NCBI GenBank assembly: GCA_029582155.1
Contig: CM055899.1
Location: 52,782,520-52,846,519 of the forward strand
Source of the DNA: Panopea generosa
Taxonomy: Eukaryota > Mollusca > Bivalvia > Adapedonta > Hiatellidae
DNA length: 64,000 nt
Direction of reading: 5' to 3'
The notes under the pieces are model-generated. The model saw only the letters and a program-made list of their open reading frames with translations. It had not been told where the DNA came from and did not search any database. A program made the translations under genes and the position numbers. Below are positions 1 to 10,749 of this stretch, in pieces (the first letter of the stretch is position 1; each line of letters begins with the position of its first letter).

Positions 1-190
1 TATTTAATTTACTATTCAACTGTTGATCTACTGCACTAACCTTTCTCAATGCGTTGTCGAATCGAGAAAGCTCATATGATAAGGGTTCAGAATACGTGGT
101 AAGTCCGAATACCAATTTGGCCACATCCTCCAACATCATTGGACCCAATACTCTAGGTAATTTGTTCACCACCTCTGGTTCATAGTACAT
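1..190 (-). CDS. Unidentified open frame running off the left edge
   Basis: On the minus strand a frame opens with ATG at 190 (beginning M-Y-Y-E-P-E-V-V-N-K) and stays open for 63 codons to base 1 with no stop, so its end is outside the window. An in-frame stop lies about 12 codons upstream of the ATG. The composition is protein-like: mixed charged and hydrophobic residues, including P-R-V-L-G-P-M-M-L-E-D-V-A-K. A possible splice donor (AAG followed by GTTAGT) occurs near base 40, so the coding part could end there. I do not recognise the family. It could be an exon of a host gene or part of an old mobile-element protein. It diverges from the plus-strand candidate at 333-603. Confidence 0.3.
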   Translation of the reverse strand, partial: MYYEPEVVNKLPRVLGPMMLEDVAKLVFGLTTYSEPLSYELSRFDNALRKVSAVDQQLNSKLN

Positions 191-332
191 TAAGTTTTGT
201 TTTAAACCAAAGAATAGTTAGATCCACTGACCGCCGTACTTAACTAAAATACTGTTGATTAACGGAGTAAAGCGAAAATGAATCAATCATGCAATGAACA
301 TTTCATATTATCTGTTAAATTTATCTTTTCAG

Positions 333-603
333 AAATCACGCATTTGACGACCAAGCACGCAAAAAAAAAGGAAGATTCTATTTGGGACAATATCTGCGTC
401 TTCAGCACTATCTCGAGGGCCATTACCAGTCGGACAACATCACAGGAAAGACGAGTCAAAAATACTCCAGTCTGAAAGACTTGGCATTGAATTTTAAATA
501 TTTTAAAAGGACTGGTGAGGTTTACTCTGGACTTTTTGAAAAAAAAATCAGCAAACAAAGACAGTCCTTTTTCCATTTAATTGTTAAAACTGAACTTCAG
601 TAA
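333..603 (+). CDS. Candidate terminal exon, unidentified protein
   Basis: A pyrimidine-rich tract ending in TTTTCAG (to 332) is followed by a frame with codons from 334 to a TAA at 601-603, about 89 residues. It is basic in its first third (H-A-F-D-D-Q-A-R-K-K-K-G-R-F) and rich in Tyr, Leu, Lys and Gln afterwards, with no low complexity. An AATAAA lies 13 bases after the stop. If this is an exon, it enters with one leading base (phase 1), and the upstream exon should lie within bases 1-300 or beyond the edge; I see no clear partner. The fragment could also be the tail of a retroelement protein, since a LINE-like 3' end follows at about 870-1060. Family unknown. Confidence 0.3.
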
Positions 604-615
604 TATGAAATACGA

Positions 616-621
616 AATAAA
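616..621 (+). terminator. Polyadenylation signal AATAAA
   Basis: Canonical AATAAA 13 bases downstream of the TAA that ends the candidate exon at 333-603. It supports, but does not prove, that this exon is the 3' end of a transcript. Confidence 0.3.
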
Positions 622-869
622 TAGGCAATCATATCCCCTTAATCAACAAAACCATTTTATATTATTTGTACAAAAGGGGAGCTAACTTTATAAAACATAT
701 TGGTGTTAAAGGGACACATGGTAGTGATACAGACTTTCTGATAAAGAGCATTTTTTTTCTAAAGTTCTTAGGTAACAATATCACCTTCCTTATATTATAC
801 TCTATGTGTTTAAAATTACAAAATTATAATACTGATATAATATTAGTGACATGTAACTTCATATGTTTA

Positions 870-1060
870 ATGTTTGATATCTAGTTAATACTAGTCAGCT
901 CCTTGAGTTTGATATTAATGTTTATAACTAGTCAATGTGCTTCTGTCACTGTTTGTATTATACACAAGTAGTTCATTTCAAGTTTATTAATCTATTATTG
1001 TATATGATTGATGCCCTATGGGCCTAGTTGCTGAATAAAACTTGAAAACTTGATGTTGAA
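870..1060 (+). repeat. LINE-like 3' tail
   Basis: AT-rich sequence ending in GAATAAAACTTGAAAACTTGATG, i.e. a GAATAAA followed by a short reiterated ACTTGA motif. Non-LTR elements of the CR1/Jockey/L2 type commonly end this way, and the LINE at 6-7.4 kb in this window ends in the analogous GAATAAAGAATTTGAATCCTTGAATCC. No reverse transcriptase is attached. From 1061 to 1393 I see nothing recognisable. Confidence 0.3.
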
Positions 1061-1393
1061 ATTAATATTTCTCCATGTCTACACATAAATCAATCTGTAC
1101 TCCTATAAAAAAAAAATAATAATAATAACCTCCTATCATTGCGATTCACAACTTAATAATTTGACAAAATTAGTTATTTATTTTATAAAGCTAGTGCTGG
1201 CTTGCAAGTTTTGAAACAATGAGTAAAACATCTTTAAAAATACAAAATGGTCGTGACTATTATTTTATCACACAGTTCCAAACGTTTTGTCATTGATGAT
1301 TTTCAGTCTTTTAACCATTTACAAGAAATTTGCCCTTTTCCAAAACCACGAGTGAAATTATGCACTGTGGTATTTTCATGTCATGTACATACA

Positions 1394-2360
1394 TTATAGA
1401 AACAAGAAATGTCACTGGTAAGTGTCGCATGCCCCCCCAAATGGTCGTTGAAAAATAACAATATAATTATGTTATAATAGGTAGCGATGTATCTATGAAG
1501 GACGGACTTGAATAAAAGTGTTGTCATACATACTAAAAGTGTTACCTTGATCTTTGAGGTATGGGTCTAGGTCTTACTTATGGCACGTCGTCATGTCATC
1601 TTGATAAATTGAAACAAGTTAAAGGCAAAGTCAAAGACCAGACACACAATATCAAACAATTTGAAAGTGTGACCTTTATCTTTGAGGAAAGGTTCTGGGT
1701 CTAACATGCGACACCTAATTATGTCATGTTGATCAACTGAGCCAAGAGTTTTTAAAATTTATTCATAGATGACAGACCGGACATGAAATGTCAAAATGAC
1801 TGAAAGTGTTGTCAAACAAAGTTAAATTGTGACCTTGACTTTTGAAGTGGGAGTTTGGGTATTAAGTGCAACACGTCGTCATGTTATGTTAATCATTTAC
1901 AACAAGTATTTATAAAAATCCATCTTTGCACGACAAAGCTACAGGCCGGACACGAAATCTCACACAGACTCAAAGTGTTGTCAAACTAAAATTGTGACCT
2001 TGACCTTTGAGGTTCGGGTGTGGGTCTTACTCGCGACACGTCGTCATGTTATGTTGATCATTTGTAGCAAGTATCATTAAAATCCATCTCTGCATGACAA
2101 AGTTACAGGCCGGACACGAAATCTCACACATACTCAAAGTGTATTCAAACAAACTCAAATTGCGATCTTGAACTTTGAGGTACGGGTGTGGGTTTTACTC
2201 GTGACACGTCGTCATGTTATGTTGATCATTAGTACCAAGTTTCAACAAAATCCATCTATGCATGACAAATATACAGGCCTGAAACGAAATACCGGACGGA
2301 AGGACGGACGGTTTGCGATTACTATATGCCACCCCCAAAAAAATTTTGTGGGGGCATAAA
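1394..2360 (+). repeat. Dispersed molluscan-type repeat with about five internal copies
   Basis: Begins AACAAGAAATGTCACTGGTAA and ends in a C-rich then G-rich foldable tail (GCCACCCCC to GTGGGGGC). Inside, a module containing GACCTTGACCTTTGAGG, then GACACGTCGTCATGTTATG, then AAATCCATCT recurs near 1540, 1670, 1829, 1993 and 2161 (spacing about 130-168 bp). A second copy lies inverted at about 4640-5365. No coding sequence is apparent; short ORFs here are incidental. Confidence 0.55.
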
Positions 2361-2512
2361 AAAGTTTAAGTGAAATTAATGAAAATGTCCAGAGTAAAGT
2401 AACTTAAACGGTCAGTTGTGATTGTTCGACCTTAACGTCTAACTTATTTACTACTAAAAATAGCTTTTATAGTTAAATACCCAATATTGAATAAAAGAAA
2501 AACATAATACAA

Positions 2513-2667
2513 TCAAACCTGTCTTAAGCAGCCAGTCATGGGAAGGAGCAGAAGTGACCTTTTAAGACAGGCTAATTTACGTTGAAAGCGTAGAAATAGG
2601 AAATAGCAAATGTGACTGATTAAGACAAGTGACTGCTTAATAGAGGTGACCACTTGTACAGGTTTGA
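2513..2667. mobile_element. Short TIR element (MITE)
   Basis: Starts TCAAACCTGTCTTAAGCAG and ends with the complement-compatible CTTGTACAGGTTTGA. The internal halves also share GACTG-CTTAA / TTAAGCAG-CAGTC motifs in opposite orientation. Size (155 bp), termini and lack of coding sequence suit a non-autonomous DNA transposon; I cannot assign the superfamily. Confidence 0.45.
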
Positions 2668-3938
2668 CTTTATATACTAGTTTGCTATTTTGACCTTTTA
2701 CGACAAATTTTCTTAAATTATGCCCTAGTTTTGTGAATATATATATGACATTAAGTTATACATTACGGCACCGGAAGGATAGTCATTAACGACCATGGCA
2801 CCTATTCGTGACCTGCGCTCGGGCAAAATGCATATTGCTTTTAATTCGCCGTTTAAATAAAACAAATATTTCATTTCCTTTCTATTTTTCACTATAGTAT
2901 TAAAGACAAAGCAATGTGATATTCCAAAAACGATCTCAATACATACATAACATATTGAGAACCTTCCGTTTGGATGTTTTGAAAAAATCGATATGTCTCG
3001 TGTTATATAAGCATGTATGGCAATTTTTAATTTGATTTGCCTTATTTGAGCCTATTTCATCGTCGTAACATATTGTAATAGTTTTACATTATATTGGCAA
3101 TTGAGCATACATATGTTTGTATCGAAAATAACAACAAAAATGGCTTTTAGTAAATCTACCATCCTCCAGCGTTACGCAACTTTCAAACAGCTCCACCAGC
3201 TCCTCCATCGTTACGCTGATTTTTCACCATAAAACCGTCACTAAATCAATTTTACCCTATTAAAAACCAGAATGGGGTAAAATATAATGTAGGGGAGGGT
3301 GTTGCTTATAAAAGAAAATGATATATCAAATTACATTCGGTAACAAGACAGTTTTCGCACTTTTAAAACATTCGTGCCAATGTTTACACAGAAAATTCCT
3401 TGTGATTCCCGAATGATCAAGAAAACGGCTACAGTCTGTACAGATTCGGTTGCTGTCGAGTGATCCGAAATGATACGACATCATCTTGCTCGACTCAGTT
3501 TTTCCAAAAATTATCAACAATAGTTAAAAAAAAGATAGTTTTCTTACCGCTGATCGCGAATCCCACCGTCATTCAACGTAACTCCACCGTCATCCAACGT
3601 TACCTCCACCGCCTCCTCCGGAAACGTTTGGACACGGTGAGTCAGTATTCTGCGTTCGTCTGCAAATCGTGTCTGCTGCTAGCGAAAGCCCGGATGTGCG
3701 CGTGAATTTCACACAGGTGCGACACTATCACACTATGTCAAATGGCGATCTATTACTCAAGTTACAAGTATCGAAATGTGCCAGCAAAACAGTTTAAAGT
3801 TGTTTCATTTCTGATTTTGTAGTATAAGTTAAATACGACAATAGTAAAGTCAATGTATCTATTTAGGCTACTTCAACATTCAAGCCCTTCATCCAGGTGC
3901 ACCAAGATCACCGTCATTGAACGGTGACCTTAAATTAT
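2668..3938. other. Unassigned AT-rich sequence
   Basis: No convincing exon, RNA gene or repeat boundary found. Several short, slightly GC-richer stretches around 3170-3240 and 3540-3720 carry repeated CCACCGTCATCCAACGTTAC-like phrases, probably a decayed short repeat. ORFs here are short and compositionally unremarkable. Confidence 0.4.
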
Positions 3939-4112
3939 GGTGGTGCATTCGGTAGAATGTTGGCTTCTCAAGTCAGAAGCTGAGATTGCACGTTCGACCC
4001 GGTTACCTCTGAAAAAAACTCTCAGAACTGTTTCTAAACAGGAAACGGGCTCGAGAGCGATTCATATAAGCTCTAAGCTCCGTTTACAATCTGAATAAAA
4101 TCAGTATTAAAC
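3939..4112 (+). mobile_element. tRNA-derived SINE copy
   Basis: The head resembles a tRNA: GGTGGTGCATTCGGTAGAATG-like A-box region and an ACGTTCGACCC B-box-like stretch. The body ends with GGGCTCGAGAGCGATTCATATAAGCTC, which recurs nearly unchanged at 23268-23300, showing a shared SINE 3' body. The anticodon arm is decayed, so this is not a working tRNA gene. The stretch 4113-4640 holds nothing I recognise. Confidence 0.45.
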
Positions 4113-4748
4113 TTGAATAACGGGTACCTGTTTTACTCCAGTGACACGAGTAGCCCAATAGCCTCTAACCAATAGTGTCAGGGCTGCGTTCATCAAACAC
4201 GTTTAATGCCTGGTTCTCTAAAATTATCGCGCACCACGCGCTAATATGAGGTTGAGCCAGTGTCCAGGAAAATTTGTTAACTAAGGTTATCAAACGTTTG
4301 ACCGAACTGAACGCAACCCAGTTGTTTCTATATAATGTACTGTACACGTGACTGCAAAACAAATTGTTTCAACGGAAATTCAACATTCATTGAGACAGTT
4401 ATTTAATGCATTTAAATCCGAATTTATAATAAAAAAATGCATTGTAATTTACTTGGTTACGAGCAAGTGTGTGCTATACCGTATTATTCGTTCCGTAATC
4501 ACCAAAACATTTTACCAAACGAGGATTTATTGTTCTATAAATACTAGGTTCCCTTGATCAATATTTATTTGTCCAACGACAAATTTACATCATATTAAAT
4601 TTTAATCATTTCTTATCCCATTTGTTTGTAATATTTTTATGCATATAGTAATCGCAGAGTCCGTCTGTCCGTCCGTCTGTCCGTACGTCTGGAGCAGCAC
4701 TTGTGGGTTGAGTTGCCAGTACAGAATGGACTTGTGGGGTTTTTTGGT

Positions 4749-4779
4749 ACTTGTGGGGTGCAATGTTCACCCCACAAGT
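4749..4779. repeat. Perfect 12-bp stem hairpin
   Basis: ACTTGTGGGGTG (4749-4760) and CACCCCACAAGT (4768-4779) are perfect reverse complements around a 7-base loop. Confidence 0.7.
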
Positions 4780-5006
4780 GCGAATACCCTTGCAAATGGC
4801 ATTGTGGGGTTAATTTAATTTTCTTCACATTTTTCTTTTACTTTTTTTTCACCTTTTTTCATTCTTTTTTAGTGTCATTAGGGTTGGATCTCAAGGTTTG
4901 TGATATAAGGGTTAGAAAGAAAATAGTTTTTGTTTTGTTTTATGAAAAAAAAGATGTTTTATAACATATCAAAACCTCACCCCACAACATCACTTCCACA
5001 AGAACG

Positions 5007-5054
5007 TCCGTCCGTCCGTCCGTCCGTCCTTCCGTCCTTCCGTCCTTCCGTCCG
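5007..5054. repeat. (GTCC)n microsatellite
   Basis: Tandem GTCC units with CTTC interruptions at the tail of the inverted dispersed repeat. Confidence 0.8.
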
Positions 5055-5365
5055 GTATTTCGTTTCCGGCCTGTAACTTTCTCATGCATAGATGGATTTT
5101 GTTGATACTTGATACAAATGATCAACATAACATGATGACGTGTCGCGAGTACCCCGTACCTCAAAGGTCAAGGTCACAATTTGAGTTTGTTTGACAACAC
5201 TTTGAGTTTGTGTGAGATTTCGTTTCCGGCCTGTAAAAGTTTTCGTCATGCATTGATGGATTTTGTTGATACTTGCTACAAATGATCAACATAACATATC
5301 ATATATTTTTATTTTCACAGACCATTTGGGGGGCATGTGACACTTAACAGTGACATTTCTTGTTT

Positions 5366-5949
5366 TTTATTTTTTTGGGTGTATTTAATGATTCAAACAA
5401 AAGAAATATTTTATCTGGGAAAATGTGAATAGGTTGCCATTTAAAACAAATGCGCACACCATACAATATTCTCAAATGTAACACTATTTTGTAAAATATA
5501 AACTTCGTCAATAATATTGCCTACTGCTACAGCAACTGTGCGCGGCTATTCCTTAAAAGGAAATAATCTTAAAATTTCATTTGAAACTTTGCAAATTATT
5601 TATCGTGGTGGTTTTTCAGACCATTACTGAAATAAAAACATATAGGTATATGAAACACACACGGTGACTAACCGAAAACTGCTCCTCGTTGCAAAATATG
5701 CGTTGCCAGCCCCCTCGTGTCTGATGTGGCTCCTACATAATCTAACACGATAAGATTCTTTTTTTAGCTTATCTGAAAATTGAAGAATCGAATGCAGCGG
5801 AACTTAAGAGATATTTGAATAATTGTTCATACCTTGCGTTTTTATCTTACTCAATTATTCATGTCTGAAATCTGAAAATTAATTGCATATGGCACCAAGC
5901 TGATATCACTTCGTTTCGTTTCCAACACGTGTTTGTGTCCATAAACTGC
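5366..5949. other. Unassigned AT-rich sequence
   Basis: No supported gene, RNA or repeat boundary seen. Confidence 0.4.
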
Positions 5950-7433
5950 AGTAGCAAACACAGAAAATCACAAGTATGCTCAGGTATGATACATAACGGA
6001 CTCAGACATACAATACTTTCTTTTAATGCTTTTTGCTGATGATATGGTGATATTAGGTAAAAACCCGACTGATCTGCAAAAAAGTATTAATCTTTTACAT
6101 AAATATTGTGACACTTGGGGGTTAGAGGTGAATACTGCCAAAACCAAGATTGTTGTATTTCGAAAAAGGGGTCCTTTAAAAAGTGATGAAAATTGGACTT
6201 TTAATAATCAACCTTTAGAAGTAGTGAATGATTTTAATTATCTGGGCACTGTTTTCAATTATACCGGTAACTATTCTCTTAATCAGGAAGCATTGGCTGG
6301 AAAGGGTCTTAAAGCATTAAACATTTTACTGGCAAATACTCGTAAATATACATTGAAAACTAAAACTGTCTGTCAATTATTTGATGCCTTTGTTGGCTCA
6401 ACTCTTAATTATGCCTGCGAAATATGGGGATTTTCCAAATCAAAAGAAATCGAAAGAATTCATCTGAAATTTTGTAAATATTTATTAAATGTTAAAACCT
6501 CGACAAGTAATATGGGTGTATATGGAGAGTTAGGTAGATACCCATTGTATATAAATAGATATGTTCGTATGATTAAATACTGGACTAAAATTGTTAAATC
6601 TGATAACATTATAGTTAAATATTTATATAATTCATTACTTATTGATTGTAATAAAGGTGGTAAGAATTAGGTAAAAAACATTAAAAATCTACTGGATGAT
6701 TATGGATGTTCGTATATATAATTTTAAACAAAAATGGTTTAATGAAATCGAAAACAGTCGTTCACTATGTACTAATAAAATGTTAAAAACTACTTTAGAA
6801 TTCGAAAATTATTTAGATATGCTTCCAAGAAAATTAAGAATTCCTATTGCAAGATTAAGATTATCTTCACATCAGTTGAAAGTTGAAACCGGTCCTTATG
6901 CACAAAACAGAATTGAACGTAACTTGCGTTATTGTACTCTATGTAACTTTAACGACATAGAAGATGAATACCATTTTGTGTTACTATGTCCTAGTTATCA
7001 GGATATCCGTAAAAGCTTTATTAAATCATATTATTATAAACGGCCAAGTATGATAAAATTCATTGAGCTAATGCAAAGTAAGAAGTATTCAGTCTTGTTA
7101 AATTTGTGTAAGTTTATTCATCAAGCTTTTAGTACTCGCAATTCCTTGTGCAATCAAAATACATAATAAATACATCTATCTTTTTGTGTTGATCTACTCA
7201 AGTATTTATTTGACAAAGTATTTAAATGTTTAATTTATATTTGTCCAACCTCAAAATCTATTAAAATATATGTATTTAAATAACGAAATTTTCTAATTTA
7301 AAAGAATCTAACATAATATTGATCTATTATCTATGTGTCATGTGTTACATTTATTATCTGAATTTGTGTGTAATGAGAAACATTATATGTTTAAATTACT
7401 GAATAAAGAATTTGAATCCTTGAATCCTTTAAA
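5950..7433 (+). mobile_element. 5'-truncated, decayed CR1/Jockey-type LINE
   Basis: The coding part starts inside the reverse transcriptase at the F-A-D-D catalytic box (6032-6043), followed by thumb/connection sequence, a nonsense TAG at 6668 and a frameshift around 6712-6720. The frame resumes at 6721-7166 with a C-terminal CCHC-type motif (C-x2-C ... H-x4-C, about 6929-6992, Y-H-F-V-L-L-C-P). The element ends in GAATAAAGAATTTGAATCCTTGAATCC, a typical reiterated LINE 3' tail. The endonuclease and RT fingers/palm are missing, as expected from incomplete reverse transcription. Confidence 0.75.
6026..7166 (+). pseudogene. Reverse transcriptase C-terminal half, LINE
   Basis: This open stretch encodes the end of a non-LTR retrotransposon polyprotein. 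The first segment (6026-6670) begins M-L-F-A-D-D-M-V-I-L, the RT catalytic box with its second aspartate, then W-G-L-E-V-N-T-A-K-T-K (the conserved block after it). The second segment (6696-7166, other frame) carries P-R-K-L-R-I-P-I-A-R-L-R-L-S and the CCHC finger. A TAG at 6668-6670 and a one-base frame change just after it break the protein, so it cannot make an active enzyme. Marking 6026 as a start codon has no meaning; the true element began far upstream. The CR1/Jockey-type assignment comes from the C-terminal finger and tail style and is moderately sure. Confidence 0.75.
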
Positions 7434-7612
7434 AACTTAAAAATATTCTATTTTCCTAAAATTACTAGCAACGGATATCTGTTGACTTCAGGCACTGGGT
7501 TCTGTTTGCCATCTCTCGCCTGATCTCACTGCTACGTTCAAACATGGTGTTTCCCTTGCCTGGTGGATCAGTTGAATTTGCTTGATGACGGTCCTATAAA
7601 TACATATGGGGT

Positions 7613-8067
7613 CAAGGCCGTAGCCACGCTGAGGCAAACGGAGGAACTTGCCTCCTGTAGAATTTGTGGAGGTTCACATGCTTAACAGTGTTTTTGTTAA
7701 AAGAATACATTATCCCCAAAATATTAATTACTCTTGTAAAAATATGACATATTCTTCACATATATTTTCAGTATGAATGTATCATGATATCCAGCAAATA
7801 CTTGTCTTGCATTGTTTTACTTAGTTGATATGTACTGCTATGCCGGATCGGGTCTAAAATGCTACCAGTGTGTGTTCAAGATGATAGCGTTAAACATGCG
7901 TAATTGTATAAAATGCAGTTTGTTTTATAGATACGAACGGCTTAAAATGTCTCCTGAAATATCAGAAAAACACAGGAGCAAAATATGTGTTCGTGGGAGC
8001 CTGACCCTGGGCACGCATAGTAAAGTTTCAATTGTGCCTCCTGCATTGAACTTTGGCTACGGCCCTG
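7613..8067. mobile_element. TIR element, hAT-like termini
   Basis: Left end CAAGGCCGTAGCCA and right end TGGCTACGGCCCTG are inverted copies of one another. Size 455 bp, no transposase. An ORF inside (7812-8141) crosses the right terminus and is not a gene. CAGGGGCGTAGC-style ends are common in animal hAT elements; a clean 8-bp target duplication is not visible, so the superfamily is tentative. Confidence 0.45.
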
Positions 8068-8261
8068 ACATGTATGTTTGTGCTAATGAGCGATATGCAA
8101 ACATAAGAATAACATTATATTTCTCTTTTGTACATGTTTGATACTTACATAAGACATGAAGCAGGTATATCGATGTTAAATATCTCCATGTCAACTTGAA
8201 AATTACATATCTGTAGTACAGAAGACGCCTCCGTTCTAGGGCCTTCCTTGGGATTTTAACT

Positions 8262-8508
8262 GGGGCTGATTTCATTAAACATCTTAAGCTGAGATTTTCC
8301 GAAACTAAAAATCTCAATTCTTCCTCGTCTAAATGTGTATTAGGACTTATTGCACATAAAACGACTATACAGCATTGAAGTCGTATTAAATGGCAATATA
8401 TTTGTAAAGCATAAATGCAAGCAATTCAACGTTACTAAGATTATAGCATTTCAGAATTTTGAGTTGATGAACATCTCAAGTTGAGATGTTTAGTGAAACT
8501 GCTCCCTG
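8262..8508. mobile_element. MITE with about 33-bp TIRs
   Basis: GGGGCTGATTTCATTAAACA at the left and GTTTAGTGAAACTGCTCCCT at the right are inverted copies with a few changes, continuing into ATCTTAAGCTGAGAT / ATCTCAAGTTGAGAT. About 247 bp, non-coding. Confidence 0.5.
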
Positions 8509-8931
8509 ATACATGAAATTACTATAAAATATCACCCTAAAGAGTGTACTTTTTAAGTGGTGCGTTAATTGTATAAAATACACGATCATCAGATAAATTA
8601 CACATTCATGGCATATTTTAAACTACAGCTTTGACCATTTCCAAAAATGCATGTCATTGTATAAAGAGTCGTATATGGTCTTATACAATAATACACAACA
8701 AAACAATGAACGTATATTTTATACAATGGTTGTGTAAATTGTATACGTTGAAATCATATTTAATACTTATAAAAGACAAATACAATTTATATTCTGTTTT
8801 GATCTGTTTAGTCATCACGATTACTATGAAATTATCTATGTTCAGTTATTGTGATAATTCAGAATCACCATCATAATATATATAATATGCTCTTATTCGT
8901 TACGCTCATGTTGTCAACAAATTGAATTCGA
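8509..8931. other. Unassigned AT-rich sequence
   Basis: An incidental 81-codon ORF is present; no recognisable feature. Confidence 0.4.
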
Positions 8932-8934
8932 TTA

Positions 8935-9940
8935 GGCCTAAAAAAAAAAAAGATGTTTGTTTCCGGTTACCCGACCGACCCTATATTTTAACTGCCGACT
9001 CAAAAGTTTTTATGTCCAAAAAATCGGCATCGGATTTCGCGCTCTTTTTGGTGATTTTCACAACGAAGTAATTCTTACGCACCGGCGCGCTGTGTCGTTT
9101 AGACGCTCGTAATCTCATTATAAACTAATCACTGCATACGCCTAGACGATATAGACTCACAGAAACGGTGCAAGGTATAATTTTTGCGAAGACAGTATAG
9201 GTGTAACCCCACCATTGATTTTTGTTCTTTATTCTATAGTAAATAATAAAAGTTTGAAGGCTTGTCATTCATAGAGGGTCCCAAAGAAAGAAATGAAATC
9301 TACATTTTACTGTTTGTTAACCTCTGCACTATCAAAATATGATGAGAAAAGTAGGGGTCATGCGTCATATAAGAGATTTTTTTTCTGCTCAGTGTGTACA
9401 CTGGTGACAAAGTGAAAGTAGACTTCCGAAATCATGAATTCATACCCCAATTTCCAAGCATCATTTTTTTTTTCTAAATTCACAATTCAAACATGACAAT
9501 GCTATCAAAATGTTCAAAATACATCAATAATGCCATTCAAATAAAAAATATGAGCATTAAAATAAGGAAAATGCATTTTTAAAGAAGAAGAATTGAGGAT
9601 TATTTACAACCGCCATTATGCAACTACCCCACGGAAGCACTTCCTTTTTGCAATGGTGGCACTATACCTATATCAAACATCTTCCTCGGTTTATTATAGC
9701 CACTTCAGATTTTAGATTCATATCTGAAATTGAGTACTATTTAAAAGATATATTACTTTCACACCACTACCCCCAAAATGACATATATATTCATGTAATA
9801 GAAACTAACAAACTCATTCATTTTGATGTTCCATTTAATAAAGGAGTGTGGTAACGACAAAAAAAAAAAAAAAATCCCTACCTACCGACCCATATTTTTT
9901 TGGGCATGTAACAGGAAACAAACCCTTTTTTTTTTAGGCC
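8935..9940. mobile_element. PIF/Harbinger-like non-autonomous DNA transposon
   Basis: Termini GGCCTAAAAAAAAAAA at the left and its inverted TTTTTTTTTTAGGCC at the right are followed inward by GTTTGTTTCCGGTTAC and its inverted counterpart GTAACAGGAAACAAAC. The element is flanked by TTA at 8932-8934 and 9941-9943, the three-base TWA duplication typical of PIF/Harbinger. Length 1006 bp. The interior has no transposase; the 78-codon ORF at 9618 shows no family features. Confidence 0.65.
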
Positions 9941-10138
9941 TTATTAATAACCAGACTACGGCGAGTGCGCATAGCTACAATGCAAACCATAGATACAATT
10001 TAAGGCCTCTGCCAAACCAATACATTTGGTGTCGACCATGACTTATAGACTATGGAATTACATGCAACACATCTGGACAGGGTGGACAAATTTACATACA
10101 TGAAGTGATAGCTTTATATAAGTAGGATCCAGTTAAGG

Positions 10139-10148
<10 letters not shown>

Positions 10149-10181
<33 letters not shown>

Positions 10182-10196
10182 TGTGTGTCTGTGTGT
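10149..10196. repeat. (GT)n microsatellite
   Basis: About 24 GT dinucleotides with two CTGTGTGT interruptions, preceded by a short AT run. Confidence 0.9.
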
Positions 10197-10547
10197 TTTA
10201 CTATGGATATGTACGTTATGATATTTATATTGTGTAAACATATTCATGGACCATATTTGGCCGAAAATAAATAAAAGATAACACAAATATATATTCACAT
10301 TTGAATATCCGGGTCATTTTCAATTAATAATTGTTATTGTGTATGTTTATCAATAAGGTGTCACAGTTACTCAAACTTATCTAGAATAAATTATGGTGTG
10401 ATTTTCAGCATTGCTATCTATCATTTAATATGTCCGTTCACTTCATATTCACCAAACTTGATTATACATCATTGGCGCGCACGAATTTAGGCAATACTTG
10501 TATGAATGACACACGTAGACTACGTGGTACTATTTTATTTGGGTTTA

Positions 10548-10745
10548 ACGCAAGTTTTGAACACATTTCAGTTTATATAAGGCATCAAAATGAATCTGAG
10601 TAGAACAATCGTCCTTCAGCAAGTAACTGGTAAACTTTCTCACATAAAGTTTTTTTAAAAATATATATGTAGCGGGATCCGAACCTATGACCTCAGCCGT
10701 CTTGAGACGGCGTCTGCGGCCACTCGGCTACGGAGGACCGCGGGT
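10548..10745 (-). mobile_element. tRNA-derived SINE, family B
   Basis: On the minus strand the head (10742 to 10671) has an A box in GTAGCCGAGTGGCCGCAGAC and a B box GGTTCGGATCCCG, resembling a Leu/Ser-type tRNA. The body ends in TTGCGTTAAACCCAAATA. Related fragments lie at 17090-17190 and 60705-60850. The head is attached to a body and lacks a separate mature 3' end, so it is a SINE rather than a tRNA gene. Confidence 0.6.
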
Positions 10746-10749
10746 ACTA

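Larger units (their letters stand above)
4640..5365 (-). repeat. Inverted copy of the 1394-2360 repeat family
   Basis: Read on the minus strand this segment begins AACAAGAAATGTCACTGTTAA at 5365, contains the GGTCAAGGTCAC / CGTCATCATG module, and ends in GGACGGAAGGACGGACGG. Two incomplete modules remain. The interior at 4690-4830 carries the GTGGGGT-rich hairpin described separately. Confidence 0.5.

Noticed and set aside
7812..8141. 109-codon ORF with a Cys-rich start
   Set aside because: It runs from inside a TIR element across its right terminus into flanking DNA, so the frame is accidental.
9618..9854. 78-codon ORF as a gene
   Set aside because: Lies inside the PIF/Harbinger-like element, shows no family motif, and similar lengths arise by chance in AT-rich DNA.
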